Source: an uncultured Bacteroidales bacterium
Lineage (GTDB): Bacteria; Bacteroidota; Bacteroidia; Bacteroidales; Bacteroidaceae
Length of the DNA: 32,742 nt
Direction of reading: 5' to 3'
Assembly (NCBI GenBank): GCA_902788315.1
Contig: CADAJS010000036.1
Coordinates: 1-32,742, forward strand
Shown here: piece after piece, positions 16,416 through 25,366 of the stretch
Layout: every line of letters begins with the position of its first letter
Numbering within the stretch: position 1 is the first letter of the stretch
The notes under the pieces: generated by a model
Databases searched by the model: none
Told to the model about the DNA's origin: nothing
Seen by the model: only the letters and a program-made list of their open reading frames with translations
Position numbers and translations under genes: made by a program

Positions 16416-17315
16416 ATGAAGAAAATCAGAGTGGCCATCGTGGGTTATGGCAATATCGGGCGCTATGCCCTGCAGGCTGCAGAAGCTGCGCCTGACATGG
16501 AGGTGGCTGGAATCGTTCGTCGCAAGGGCGCCGAGGGGCGTCCGGCCGAGCTGGCCGACCTGGCGGTAGTGAAGGACGTGAGCGAACTGGGACATGTGGA
16601 CGTGGCCGTCCTGGCCGTCCCCACCCGCAGCGTGGAGCGTTATGCGCTGGAGCTCCTTGCCCAGGGAATCAATACGGTGGACAGCTTTGACATCCACACG
16701 GGGATAGTCGACCTGCGCCGCCGGCTCGACGCAGCGGCACGCCGGGGCGGGTCGGTGGCCGTGGTCAGCGCCGGATGGGATCCGGGTTCGGACAGCGTGG
16801 TGCGCACGCTCATGGAGAGTCTGGCCCCCAAGGGCATCACGTACACCAACTTCGGACCTGGTCGCAGCATGGGACATAGCGTGGCCGTCAAGGCTATCGA
16901 AGGCGTGCGCGACGCACTGAGCGTCACCATTCCGCTGGGCACTGGCATCCATCGCCGCATGGTCTATGTGGAGCTGGAGCCAGGTGCCGACTTCAAGGCT
17001 GTGGAGGCTGCCATCAAGGCCGACCCCTACTTCGTGCATGACGAGACGCATGTGAGCCAGGTGGAGAGCGTGGACGACGTGAATGACGTGGGCCACGGTG
17101 TGAACCTCGTACGAAAAGGCGTGAGCGGACAGACGCACAACCAGCTTTTCGAGTATAACATGAGGATAAACAATCCGGCGCTGACGGCTCAGGTGCTTGT
17201 GGGCGCGGCCCGTGCCGGCATGAAGCAGCAGCCTGGTGCATACACCATGATCGAGATACCCGTCATCGACTTCCTGCCGGGCGACCGCGAGGAACTCATC
17301 CGTCGCCTTGTCTGA
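16416..17315 (+). CDS. ddh: meso-Diaminopimelate dehydrogenase
   Basis: The protein has 299 residues, typical of the Bacteroidetes form. It converts tetrahydrodipicolinate, ammonia and NADPH to meso-diaminopimelate in one step, supplying lysine and peptidoglycan synthesis in the cytoplasm. The start at [20 protein letters not shown] puts the Rossmann GYGNIG at residues 9-14; the upstream open frame to 16365 runs through the promoter. Further landmarks are SFDIHTG near 90, SAGWDPG near 117, [16 protein letters not shown] near 143 and the C-terminal dimer segment with [16 protein letters not shown]. The AraC regulator starts 52 bp downstream, so they may be co-transcribed, although no functional link is obvious. 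Confidence 0.93.
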   Translation: MKKIRVAIVGYGNIGRYALQAAEAAPDMEVAGIVRRKGAEGRPAELADLAVVKDVSELGHVDVAVLAVPTRSVERYALELLAQGINTVDSFDIHTGIVDLRRRLDAAARRGGSVAVVSAGWDPGSDSVVRTLMESLAPKGITYTNFGPGRSMGHSVAVKAIEGVRDALSVTIPLGTGIHRRMVYVELEPGADFKAVEAAIKADPYFVHDETHVSQVESVDDVNDVGHGVNLVRKGVSGQTHNQLFEYNMRINNPALTAQVLVGAARAGMKQQPGAYTMIEIPVIDFLPGDREELIRRLV

Positions 17316-17367
17316 GGCGGGCGGCCTGTTTGCATTACTCACCCTCAATAAAATCAATAATCGTCGC

Positions 17368-18243
17368 ATGGAGAATCCTATCACAGAGACTACGCCGCTC
17401 ACTGAGAACGACTGCTTCTATCTGATGGACCGCAACAAGGACTTCTTCACCTATCCGTTGCACAAGCACGAGGAGATGGAGCTTAACTTTGTGGAACACT
17501 GCGAAGGCGCCCAACGTATCGTGGGCGACAGTATCGAGACCCTGGGGCCGTATGACCTCGTGCTGCTGGGCAGCGGACTGGAGCACAACTGGAGCCAGTA
17601 TAACTGTGAGAGCCATACGATTCACGAGATCACCATCCAGTTCTCGCGCGACATGCTGGGCGAGCAGTTTCTCTCCAAGAACCAGGTGGCAGGCATCCGT
17701 GCCATGCTGGACAATGCCAAGCGTGGCATTGCTTTTGACCTCTCGGCCATCATGCGTGTCTATGACAAACTGACCAAGATTACCGAGGCGCAGCCAGGTT
17801 TCTATCGTGTGCTGCGCCTGCTGGAGATCCTCTACGAGCTGTCGCTCACCGAGAATTACCACTTGCTGGCCTCGAAGTCGTTTGCCAATGTGAAGAACAT
17901 GCCGGACAACCAGAGGGTGCGTCGGGTCGAGGAGTATATCGATGCCCACTTCACCAGCGAGATACGTCTGAAGACGCTGGCCGACCTGGCGGGTATGACA
18001 CCTGCCGCCTTCAGCCGCTACTTCCGCACACAGACGGGCCGAACCATCTCCGACTATATCATCGAGCTGCGACTGGGCCATGCGGCACGCAACCTCGTGG
18101 ACAGCACCAAGAGCATTGCCGAGATATGCTATGAGTGCGGGTTCAACAATATCAGCAACTTCAACCGTATATTTAAGAAAAAGAAGGGCTGCGCCCCTTC
18201 CACCTTCCGGGATAACTATCATAAGAGTAAAATAATTATTTGA
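17368..18243 (+). CDS. AraC-family transcriptional regulator with cupin sensor domain
   Basis: The protein has 291 residues from ATG 17368 (MENPITETT); an upstream start at 17308 would overlap ddh. The N-terminal 150 residues look like a cupin effector domain with a His pair in YPLHKHEEMELN. The C-terminal 95 residues carry the two helix-turn-helix motifs of AraC/XylS proteins: LKTLADLAGMTPAAFSRYF, then SIAEICYECGFNNISNFNRIF followed by KKKKGCAPSTFRDNY. It lies 58 bp upstream of, and on the same strand as, the alpha-L-rhamnosidase gene. That makes it the likely regulator of that gene, with rhamnose or an oligosaccharide as the plausible effector (inference). Confidence 0.88.
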   Translation: MENPITETTPLTENDCFYLMDRNKDFFTYPLHKHEEMELNFVEHCEGAQRIVGDSIETLGPYDLVLLGSGLEHNWSQYNCESHTIHEITIQFSRDMLGEQFLSKNQVAGIRAMLDNAKRGIAFDLSAIMRVYDKLTKITEAQPGFYRVLRLLEILYELSLTENYHLLASKSFANVKNMPDNQRVRRVEEYIDAHFTSEIRLKTLADLAGMTPAAFSRYFRTQTGRTISDYIIELRLGHAARNLVDSTKSIAEICYECGFNNISNFNRIFKKKKGCAPSTFRDNYHKSKIII

Positions 18244-18301
18244 CAAAGTCGCCTTCCGGCTTTTCTATGCAGGATATCTATGTCCGCCGGACAGGAGAGT
18301 A

Positions 18302-21070
18302 ATGAGACGTGGCATGAAACATCTTGTCTGCGTGATGTTCCTGCTGTTGGCATGCCAAGCGGGAGCCTTTGAGATTAGAGAAATCAGTTGTAACCAGATG
18401 CCTGAACCCATTGGCGTGGACTGCCATCAGATGCGGTTTTCCTGGAAGGTGGAGTCGAAGGAGCGCGACTATCGGCAACAGGCGTATCAAATAGAAATCA
18501 GGGAGAGCACAAGCGGACGCGTGGTGTGGAACTCGGGACGCAGGGAGAGCGAGGAATCGGTGCTGGTGCCCTACGGTGGCGAGACACTGAAGCCTGCTAC
18601 TACTTATATATATCGCGTGCGTGCGTGGAATACTGCAGGGAAGTCGTCGAAATGGAGTGCATCGCGGCATTTCACTACGGGTCTTCCCGAGAAGAGCGAC
18701 TGGCAGGGTGCACGCTGGATTGCACTGGAGGAAGACCGCGAGCGCGTGGTGCCGGGGTATCATGCCATAGGTGCTGCCTCGCATGCCTTGGGCGACCGGG
18801 CCGTAGGTGACTACCACATGCCACAGTTTCGTCGTACGTTCATCCCGCAGGGCAAGCCCGTGCGTGCCACGGCCTTCGTCTGCGGACTGGGCCATTTTGA
18901 CCTCTACATGAACGGACAGCGCGTGGGCGACCATCTGCTGGACCCCGGCTGGACGCTCTATGACAAGGAGGCACTCTACGTAGGCTTTGACCTGACCCCC
19001 TATATCGCAAAGGGTGAGAACGTGATGGGCATCATGTTGGGCAACGGATTCTATAACATACCCTATGACAAGGAGCGGTATTTCAAGGTGCTGACCACCT
19101 TCGGCGCACCAAAGTTGAAGCTACTGCTCCGGATGGAATATCGTAATGGAACGGTGGAGCACATCGTCTCGGACGATTCGTGGAAGGTGACGGAGAGCCC
19201 CATCACGTTTAGCAGCATTTATGGTGGTGAGGACTATGACGCGCGGCGAGAGCAGGCATTGGAGGGGTGGAAAAGCCGAGGGTATGTGGAAGGCTCGCAG
19301 TGGAAGAAAGCTCTCACCGTGACGTGTGACATTGCGCTACGGGCCCAGCTGTGCCATCCGGTGACGGTGCGCGAGACACTGAAGGATGCCCGAATCTTCC
19401 GTGCCGGCAACGGCAAGTGGGTGTACGACCTGGGGCAGAACTTCTCGGGCATACCACGCTTCACGGTGCGCTCACGAGGTAGCCAGCGTGTCATCCTGCG
19501 CCCGGCAGAGTTGCTCAATCCGGACAGCACCGTAAATCAGTCGGCCTCCGGTGCACCCTTTTACTTTACTTATATCACGCCGGATGGCGAGACAGCAACT
19601 ACGTGGCAGCCGCAGTTCACTTATTACGGTTTCCGCTACGTACAGGTGGAGGGAGCTGTACCTGCCGGCAAGGGCAACGGTGAAGAACCGGAGATAGAGC
19701 AGCTGGAGGGGCTGCATATCTGCAACGCAGCTCCCGAGGCGGGCTCGTTCCGCTGTGACAATGAACTGTTCAATCGCATACACCGCCTTATCGACTGGGC
19801 CATACGCAGCAATATGGTGAGCGTGCTCACTGACTGTCCCCATCGCGAGAAGCTCGGATGGCTGGAGCAGGCTCATCTGATGCAACCTTCGGTTCAATTC
19901 CGTTATGACGTGGGGTCCATGTACCACAAGATATTCAATGATATGGCTGCATCACAGCGTGCCGACGGCTGCATCCCGTCCATCACCCCCGAATACGTAC
20001 GCTTTGCGGATGGATTTGAGGACTCGCCCGAGTGGGGTTCCACCTACATCATTTCAGCCTGGATATATTATCTCACGTATGGCGACCCAAGCCTCATCGC
20101 TCTCCACTACGAGGGGATGAAGCGATATGCTGCCTATCTGTATTCGCGAGCCGAGAACGGCATCGTGGATTATGGCCTGGGCGACTGGTTTGACATAGGC
20201 CCCTCCTCGCCGGGACGCTCACAACTCACGAGCATAGCCCTTACCGCCACCTCATACCTGTTCATGAACTTGCGTATGATGAAGCAGATGGCTCATCTCA
20301 TGGAGCGGCCACAGGACGAGGCACAGTTTGCCCTGCAGGCGGCTGCAGTGAAGTCTGCTTTCCACAGCCGCTTCATCGACCCCGAGACGCTCCTGATTGA
20401 CCGTGGCAGCCAGACGGCCTGTGCACTGCCGCTCTATGCCGGCCTCCTGGACGAAGAGGAGGAGGCAGCCGCTATCCGTCAGCTGGTGAACGACATTCGT
20501 GAGCGAGGAAACGCACTCTCGGCGGGCGACATAGGATACCGATATGTGTTGAAAGAACTGGCCGAGTGTGGACGCTCGGATGTGATCTTCGATATGAACA
20601 GCCGCAGCGATGTCCCCGGCTATGGGTGGCAGCTGGCACATGGAGCTACGTCGCTCACCGAATCATGGCAGGCATACGGTTTCGTCTCGAACAATCATTT
20701 CATGCTGGGCCATCTGATGGAGTGGCTGTATGCTTATTTGGGCGGCATCCGGCAGACCGATACCTCGGTGGGATATAAGGAGTTGCTGTTTGATCCTCAG
20801 ATGGTAGGCGACGTAAATGAAGCCGAGGCAAGCTATGAGACGCCCTATGGACGTGCAGCCTGCCACTGGAAGCGTGATGATCGCGGCATTCAGATGTGGG
20901 TGACAGTGCCGGAGAACAGCACGGCCCAGGTGATGCTGCCTACAGAGCGAAAAGAGGCGGTGAGACTGGATGGAACGGCAGTTCCCGACGGGAAATTTGT
21001 CAGAATGGAAGGAAAGAAGGCCGTGCTGGGCTTGGGTAGCGGAACATACTCTATTCAGCTGGACCGCTGA
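18302..21070 (+). CDS. Secreted GH78 alpha-L-rhamnosidase
   Basis: The protein has 922 residues. A Sec signal (KHLVCVMFLLLACQAGA) starts at either of two Met codons, 1 or 5. An N-terminal Fn3-like domain (about 25-125) is followed by the rhamnosidase N-domain (about 150-320), a linker beta domain, the (alpha/alpha)6 catalytic barrel (about 480-820) and a C-terminal beta domain. The catalytic region includes TDCPHREKLGWLEQAHL near 508 and GDWFDIGP near 626, the pattern of Bacteroidetes GH78 enzymes that remove alpha-linked L-rhamnose from pectin side chains or rhamnogalacturonan. It probably works with the GH28-like protein. The gene converges on the methyltransferase gene with a gap of 5 bp and no visible terminator. 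Confidence 0.92.
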   Translation: MRRGMKHLVCVMFLLLACQAGAFEIREISCNQMPEPIGVDCHQMRFSWKVESKERDYRQQAYQIEIRESTSGRVVWNSGRRESEESVLVPYGGETLKPATTYIYRVRAWNTAGKSSKWSASRHFTTGLPEKSDWQGARWIALEEDRERVVPGYHAIGAASHALGDRAVGDYHMPQFRRTFIPQGKPVRATAFVCGLGHFDLYMNGQRVGDHLLDPGWTLYDKEALYVGFDLTPYIAKGENVMGIMLGNGFYNIPYDKERYFKVLTTFGAPKLKLLLRMEYRNGTVEHIVSDDSWKVTESPITFSSIYGGEDYDARREQALEGWKSRGYVEGSQWKKALTVTCDIALRAQLCHPVTVRETLKDARIFRAGNGKWVYDLGQNFSGIPRFTVRSRGSQRVILRPAELLNPDSTVNQSASGAPFYFTYITPDGETATTWQPQFTYYGFRYVQVEGAVPAGKGNGEEPEIEQLEGLHICNAAPEAGSFRCDNELFNRIHRLIDWAIRSNMVSVLTDCPHREKLGWLEQAHLMQPSVQFRYDVGSMYHKIFNDMAASQRADGCIPSITPEYVRFADGFEDSPEWGSTYIISAWIYYLTYGDPSLIALHYEGMKRYAAYLYSRAENGIVDYGLGDWFDIGPSSPGRSQLTSIALTATSYLFMNLRMMKQMAHLMERPQDEAQFALQAAAVKSAFHSRFIDPETLLIDRGSQTACALPLYAGLLDEEEEAAAIRQLVNDIRERGNALSAGDIGYRYVLKELAECGRSDVIFDMNSRSDVPGYGWQLAHGATSLTESWQAYGFVSNNHFMLGHLMEWLYAYLGGIRQTDTSVGYKELLFDPQMVGDVNEAEASYETPYGRAACHWKRDDRGIQMWVTVPENSTAQVMLPTERKEAVRLDGTAVPDGKFVRMEGKKAVLGLGSGTYSIQLDR

Positions 21071-21075
21071 ATCCG

Positions 21076-21708
21076 TCAGTCTTTTACTCGTATCAGTGTC
21101 AGTCCGTCGCGGAGGGGAAGGATGACCTTCTCGACCCGCGAGTCGGCTGCCACCATGTCGTTGAACGCCAGTACGCCACGTGTCTGTGCGTCACTCTCAC
21201 GGGGGTGTCCCTCGGCAGCACGCCCATACCATAGTGTATTGTCTGCCACGATGAAACCGCCAGGCCGCATGCGTGGAAGCAGCATCTCATAATATGAGAC
21301 GTATTGGCGTTTGTCGGCATCGATGAAAGCCATGTCCCACACGGTGGACATCTGTGGGATAAGCTTTAAGGCATCTCCGATATGAAGGTGGATAAGAGGC
21401 GCATAAGGGCTTCCGCCAATCCATCGGCGCAGGAAGTCCTCTTGCTCGTCAAAAAGCTCGAAGGTGTGCAACTCGGCACCCTCGGGCAATCCCTCGGCCA
21501 TGCAAAGTGCGCTGTAGCCACTGAAGGTGCCCAGCTCGACCACGTGCATGGGACGAATCATGCGTACCAGCATCTTGAGCACACGCCCCTGCAGATGACC
21601 GCTGGCCATCTGACCATAGGGTGTGCAGAGCTGGGTGTCTCGCCACAAGGCGTGCAGGTAATCGCCCTCAGCGTCAATGTGGCTCAGGATGTAGTCGTCT
21701 GTGCTCAC
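21076..21708 (-). CDS. Class I SAM-dependent O-methyltransferase
   Basis: The protein has 210 residues of the PF01596 (catechol-O-methyltransferase-like) family. The SAM-binding segment is VVELGTFSGYSALCMAEGL near 56. Asp and acidic residues of the divalent-metal site lie in WDMAFIDADKRQYVSYYE near 125 and FIVADNTLWYG near 153. No signal peptide is present, so it is cytoplasmic. Its ATG overlaps the aroQ stop by 4 bp, so the two are translationally coupled and transcribed from the promoter in front of aroQ. The methyl acceptor cannot be told from sequence; linkage with aroQ is common in Bacteroidales and does not prove a shikimate role. Confidence 0.88.
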   Translation of the reverse strand: MSTDDYILSHIDAEGDYLHALWRDTQLCTPYGQMASGHLQGRVLKMLVRMIRPMHVVELGTFSGYSALCMAEGLPEGAELHTFELFDEQEDFLRRWIGGSPYAPLIHLHIGDALKLIPQMSTVWDMAFIDADKRQYVSYYEMLLPRMRPGGFIVADNTLWYGRAAEGHPRESDAQTRGVLAFNDMVAADSRVEKVILPLRDGLTLIRVKD

Positions 21709-22139
21709 TCCTGCTCGGCAGCCTTGTCTATCAGTGCCTCGATGGCCAAGCGATAGCTGTCAAGACCGAAGCCACCGATAAATCCGAGACAACCCGGGCT
21801 TATGATGCTCTTACGACGGAAGTCCTCGCGCTGGGAGACGTTGCTGATGTGCACCTCGACGGTAGGAGTCGTGATACTCTTCAGAGCGTCCAGGATGGCC
21901 ACACTGGTGTGGGTGTAGGCACCGGCATTAAGCACGATGCCGTCGCGGTCGAAGCCCACCTCCTGAATCATGTTGATAATCTCACCTTCGAGATTACTCT
22001 GGAAGTAGTCAATGCGCACCTGCGGATAACGTCCGCGAAGTTCCTTCAAATAGTCCTCCCATGCCCGCTTGCCATACACATCCGGCTCGCGAACGCCCAA
22101 AAGATTAAGATTTGGGCCATTGATAATTTGTATTCTCAT
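21705..22139 (-). CDS. aroQ: 3-Dehydroquinate dehydratase, type II
   Basis: The protein has 144 residues, the standard type II length. The enzyme converts 3-dehydroquinate to 3-dehydroshikimate in the shikimate pathway and forms a cytoplasmic dodecamer. Visible motifs are GPNLNLLGVREPDVYG with the flexible-lid Arg and catalytic Tyr, FQSNLEGEIINMIQE, LNAGAYTHTSVAI, and VEVHISNVSQREDFRRKS with the conserved His, Ser and Arg. The start at MRIQIINGPN lies only about 18 bp downstream of the predicted transcription start. The 3' end overlaps the methyltransferase gene by 4 bp. Confidence 0.96.
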   Translation of the reverse strand: MRIQIINGPNLNLLGVREPDVYGKRAWEDYLKELRGRYPQVRIDYFQSNLEGEIINMIQEVGFDRDGIVLNAGAYTHTSVAILDALKSITTPTVEVHISNVSQREDFRRKSIISPGCLGFIGGFGLDSYRLAIEALIDKAAEQE

Positions 22140-22157
22140 AGGATTTTCTTACTTTTG
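22127..22157 (+). promoter_or_regulatory. Promoter of xerD
   Basis: TTTG at 22127-22130, 19 bp, then TACTTTTG at 22150-22157. The -33 element lies inside the first codons of aroQ on the other strand. The predicted start near 22164 falls inside the -7 element of the aroQ promoter. Confidence 0.7.
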
Positions 22158-22163
22158 TCGAAG

Positions 22164-22194
22164 CAAAGATAGCGAAAACCACGAGTAAAACAAA
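22164..22194 (-). promoter_or_regulatory. Promoter of aroQ and the methyltransferase gene
   Basis: Read on the minus strand: TTTG at 22194-22191, 19 bp, then TATCTTTG at 22171-22164. This is a full consensus match. The two promoters face away from each other with only 6 bp between their -7 elements, so bound polymerases would clash. Confidence 0.75.
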
Positions 22195-22196
22195 AT

Positions 22197-23141
22197 ATGA
22201 GCAAAGAAAATTCTGCGAATCTGTCAAATATCGGTGCCGTGGACCGCAAAATCGTGCGACGGTACAGGCAATACTTGCGTTTAGAGCGTTCATACACGCA
22301 AAACACGCTGGATGCATACGAAAGGGACTTGCAAAAGCTGCTGAACTATTATTCCGACATGGGCATCGACTTCCGTCATGTCACTTTGGAGCAGCTCGAC
22401 CAGTTTGCCGGAACGCTCTTTGACCTTGGCATCCAGCCCCGCAGCATTGCCAGAATCCTGAGCGGCGTACGTTCCTTCTACCGTTTCCTGCTGATTGAGA
22501 AAGAGGTGGACAGCGATCCCACAGAACTGCTGGAGAGCCCTCGCATCGGCAAACATCTGCCCGACGTGCTCAGCCTGGAAGAGATAGATGCCATCATTGC
22601 GGCGGCAGATGCAAGCAAGCCCGAAGGCATTCGTGACCGTGCCATCATCGAGATGCTGTACAGCTGTGGCCTGCGTGTGAGCGAGATGTGCAACCTGCAC
22701 ATGAGCGAGCTGTATATGGAGGAGGGCTACATTCGTGTGCGCGGCAAGGGGCGCAAGGAGCGGTTGGTGCCCATCGGTGAGGAAGCCATTCGCCGGCTGC
22801 GCGAGTGGTTTGTGGTGCGTCAGGGCATTCAGGCAAAGCCGGGCGAGGAAGACTATGTCTTTATCTCCCCCGCCCGCGGACGTCATTTGAGCCGCATCAG
22901 TGTCTTTGTGAAAATCAAGGCATACGCCGCTGCGGCCGGCATCACGAAAGACATCAGTCCCCATACATTCCGCCATAGCTTTGCCACTCATCTGCTGGAG
23001 GGGGGAGCCAACCTGCGGGCCATACAAGCCATGCTGGGACATGAGAGCATTGCCACTACCGAGATATACATGCATATCGGGCAGCAACACCTGCGTGAAG
23101 CCATCCTACAGCACCATCCGAGAAACATGGAGAAGCCCTAA
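22197..23141 (+). CDS. xerD: Tyrosine recombinase XerD
   Basis: The protein has 314 residues. An N-terminal SAM-like core-binding domain (about 18-105; YLRLERSYTQNTLDAYERDL) is followed by the catalytic domain (about 120-305). The catalytic set is complete: Arg in SCGLRVSEMCNL, Lys in RGKGRKERLVP, His-x-x-Arg in SPHTFRHSFATHLLEGGA, His in MLGHESIATTEIY and the nucleophile Tyr in IYMHIG. It resolves chromosome dimers at dif together with XerC and FtsK. The start codon is close to its predicted promoter (TSS near 22164), giving a leader of about 33 nt. It is not next to a mobile element, so this is the housekeeping copy; XerC is not in the window. Confidence 0.92.
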   Translation: MSKENSANLSNIGAVDRKIVRRYRQYLRLERSYTQNTLDAYERDLQKLLNYYSDMGIDFRHVTLEQLDQFAGTLFDLGIQPRSIARILSGVRSFYRFLLIEKEVDSDPTELLESPRIGKHLPDVLSLEEIDAIIAAADASKPEGIRDRAIIEMLYSCGLRVSEMCNLHMSELYMEEGYIRVRGKGRKERLVPIGEEAIRRLREWFVVRQGIQAKPGEEDYVFISPARGRHLSRISVFVKIKAYAAAAGITKDISPHTFRHSFATHLLEGGANLRAIQAMLGHESIATTEIYMHIGQQHLREAILQHHPRNMEKP

Positions 23142-23199
23142 GAGCCCTCCCTTCCTCATTCTTTCATGGCTATTTTTCCCCCCTTTCATTTCTTCGTAT

Positions 23200-23625
23200 T
23201 CTCGTTTTTTCGTCGCTCGACGCTTGCGGCGCTTGCTTTTGGCAAGAACTCTGGCTTCGCCGAGGTTACTTCGTCTCTGAAAACCTCAAATAAATTTGGC
23301 TTTTCGCTCGACTTTTCGTTGCTTTGCGACTAAAGTCGCGAACTTCTTCGACATGCGAAGCGAACAAGTTCGAATTCTTGCACTCGGCATAAAAAAAGAG
23401 TGGGATTCTTTTTGTTCTGCTCTCGTTTTTTCGTCGCTCGACGCTTGCGGCGCTTGCTTTTGGCAAGAACTCTGGCTTCGCCGAGGTTACTTCGTCTCGG
23501 AAAACTTCAAATAAATTTGGCTTTTCGCTCGACTTTTCGTTTACTTTGCGACTAAAGTCGCGAACTTACTTGCACTCGGCATAAAAAAAGAGTGGGATTC
23601 TTTTTGTTCTGCTCTCGTTTTTTCG
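23200..23625. repeat. Long tandem direct repeat (221 and 192 bp units)
   Basis: Unit 1 (23200-23420) and unit 2 (23421-23612) share nearly all their sequence. Unit 2 lacks about 29 bp that in unit 1 form an inverted repeat (CGAACTTCTTCG and CGAACAAGTTCG arms). A third partial copy (23613-23625) ends where the promoter -7 begins. Each unit contains several small hairpins such as GCGACT-AA-AGTCGC. I see no gene in 23142-23640. Confidence 0.9.
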
Positions 23626-23633
23626 TAACTTTG
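23603..23633 (+). promoter_or_regulatory. Promoter of the TPR/OmpA lipoprotein gene
   Basis: TTTG at 23603-23606, 19 bp, then TAACTTTG at 23626-23633 is a full consensus match 33 bp before the start codon. The -33 half lies inside the repeat unit and also occurs in the preceding unit (about 23411-23414), where no -7 element follows. Only the last copy is a complete promoter. Confidence 0.8.
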
Positions 23634-23666
23634 CCGCGCAATTAGCAAATATAACGTTTATGTATT

Positions 23667-25361
23667 ATGAAAAAGACACAATTGCTTGTGGTGATGACAG
23701 CAGCTTCAGTGGCTATGCTGTCTTCGTGTGGTAAGCTCGGTAACCTGAGCGCAGACAATTTCAAAGTAACACCGACACCCCTCGAAGCTGTGGGCGGACA
23801 GGTGCCTGTGACCATCAACGGTACGTTCCCCGAGAAGTACATGAAGAAGAAGGCCGTAGTGACCGTGACTCCCGTGCTGAAGTATGCCGGTGGCGAGGCT
23901 GTGGGCCAGAGTGCCACATTCCAGGGCGAGAAGGTAGAGGGCAACGCCACGACCGTACAGTACAAGGTGGGTGGCACGTACACGATGAAGAGCACCTTTG
24001 CCTATGTGGACCCCATGATTCAGAGTGACCTTTATGCTCGCTTCGATGCCAAGAAGGGCAAGAAGAAGGTCTCGATTCCCGAGGTGAAGATCGGCTACGG
24101 CGTGGTGGCCACCAGCCAGTTGCTCGGTCGTTGCAACATCACTGCCGCCACAGCTCCCGATGCTTACCAGCGCATCATCGAGCAGAAGCAGGAGGCCAAC
24201 ATCAAGTTCCTCATTAATCAGGCCACCCTGCGCAGCAGCGAGCTGGGCTCGACAAGCGTGAAGGACCTGAGCAAGATTCTGAAGGAAATCAATGACAATC
24301 AGGAAGAGCGTGCACTGAACGCCATTGAGGTGAGCGCATACGCCAGCCCCGATGGTCGCTACAACCTGAACGAGCGTCTGGCCGAGAAGCGCCAGAACGT
24401 CAGTGCCGAGTACATGAAGAAGGAACTGAAGAAACTGAAGATGAACGCAGACATCGACACCAAGTTCACTGCTGAGGACTGGGACGGCTTCCAGGAGCTC
24501 ATCTCGAAGAGCAATCTGCAGGACAAGGATGTCATCCTGCGCGTCCTCTCCATGTATCAGGATCCCGAGGAGCGCGAGCAGCAGATCAGCAACATGAGCG
24601 AGGTATATACTGACATCAAGGACGGCATCCTGCCCGAATTGCGTCGTGCACGCCTCATCGTGAAGTATGATGTCATCGGTCGCAGCGACGAGCAGATTCT
24701 GGCTCAGTACAAGGCCGACCCCTCGAAGCTCAGTGTCGAGGAGCTGCTCTATGGAGCCAACAAGCTGGTGAGCTCCGAGGCTGAGAAGACGCAGTGGAAC
24801 AATACCGTAGTGAAGCAGTACCCCAGCGACTATCGCGCACTGAACAATCTGGCTCAGCAGGCTCTCGCAAATGGCGAGGTGGAGAAAGCCAAGAGCTATC
24901 TGGCCGAGGCCAAGAAGGTGAGCAGCACCGCCAGCGAGGTGAACACCAACTTGGGACTCATCGCCCTGAAGAGCGGCGACGTGACGGCTGCCGAGACATA
25001 CCTGGCACAGGGCAGTGGCGCAGACACCTTCAAGGAGGTGATGGGCAACCTGAACATTGCCAAGGGCAACTACACACAGGCCGCTGCCGACCTGGCCAAT
25101 ACCACCAGCAACAGCGCTGCCCTGGCACAGATCCTGGCCAAGGACTATGCAAAGGCTAAGACCACACTGGCAAACATCAAGACCGCCGATGCCACGACCG
25201 ACTATCTGAAGGCTGTGCTGGCCGCCCGTACAGGCGATGCCACCACGCTCACCAACAGCCTCAAGAGCGCCATCGCCAAGGATGCTACGCTGGCCGAGCG
25301 TGCTGCGAAGGACCTGGAGTTTGCCGCCTATGCAAGCACCATCAAGTCCCTCGTGAAGTAA
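23667..25361 (+). CDS. TPR/OmpA-like outer-membrane lipoprotein
   Basis: The protein has 564 residues. A lipoprotein signal ends with the lipobox before Cys21 (VAMLSSCGK). Residues about 25-140 form a beta-rich region. A stretch near 222-255 (SAYASPDGRYNLNERLAEKR) resembles the peptidoglycan-binding OmpA C-terminal family, though it is unusually placed and followed by a long helical region. Tetratricopeptide-like helices follow from about 385 to 480 (YRALNNLAQQALANGEVEKAKSYLAEA), and the C-terminus is Ala/Thr-rich and helical. Codon use is strongly biased and the promoter is consensus, both suggesting high expression. The start codon is preceded by an AT-rich leader. The thioredoxin-fold lipoprotein gene follows after 5 bp. 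A structural or chaperone role at the outer membrane is an inference. Confidence 0.8.
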   Translation: MKKTQLLVVMTAASVAMLSSCGKLGNLSADNFKVTPTPLEAVGGQVPVTINGTFPEKYMKKKAVVTVTPVLKYAGGEAVGQSATFQGEKVEGNATTVQYKVGGTYTMKSTFAYVDPMIQSDLYARFDAKKGKKKVSIPEVKIGYGVVATSQLLGRCNITAATAPDAYQRIIEQKQEANIKFLINQATLRSSELGSTSVKDLSKILKEINDNQEERALNAIEVSAYASPDGRYNLNERLAEKRQNVSAEYMKKELKKLKMNADIDTKFTAEDWDGFQELISKSNLQDKDVILRVLSMYQDPEEREQQISNMSEVYTDIKDGILPELRRARLIVKYDVIGRSDEQILAQYKADPSKLSVEELLYGANKLVSSEAEKTQWNNTVVKQYPSDYRALNNLAQQALANGEVEKAKSYLAEAKKVSSTASEVNTNLGLIALKSGDVTAAETYLAQGSGADTFKEVMGNLNIAKGNYTQAAADLANTTSNSAALAQILAKDYAKAKTTLANIKTADATTDYLKAVLAARTGDATTLTNSLKSAIAKDATLAERAAKDLEFAAYASTIKSLVK

Positions 25362-25366
25362 AGCTC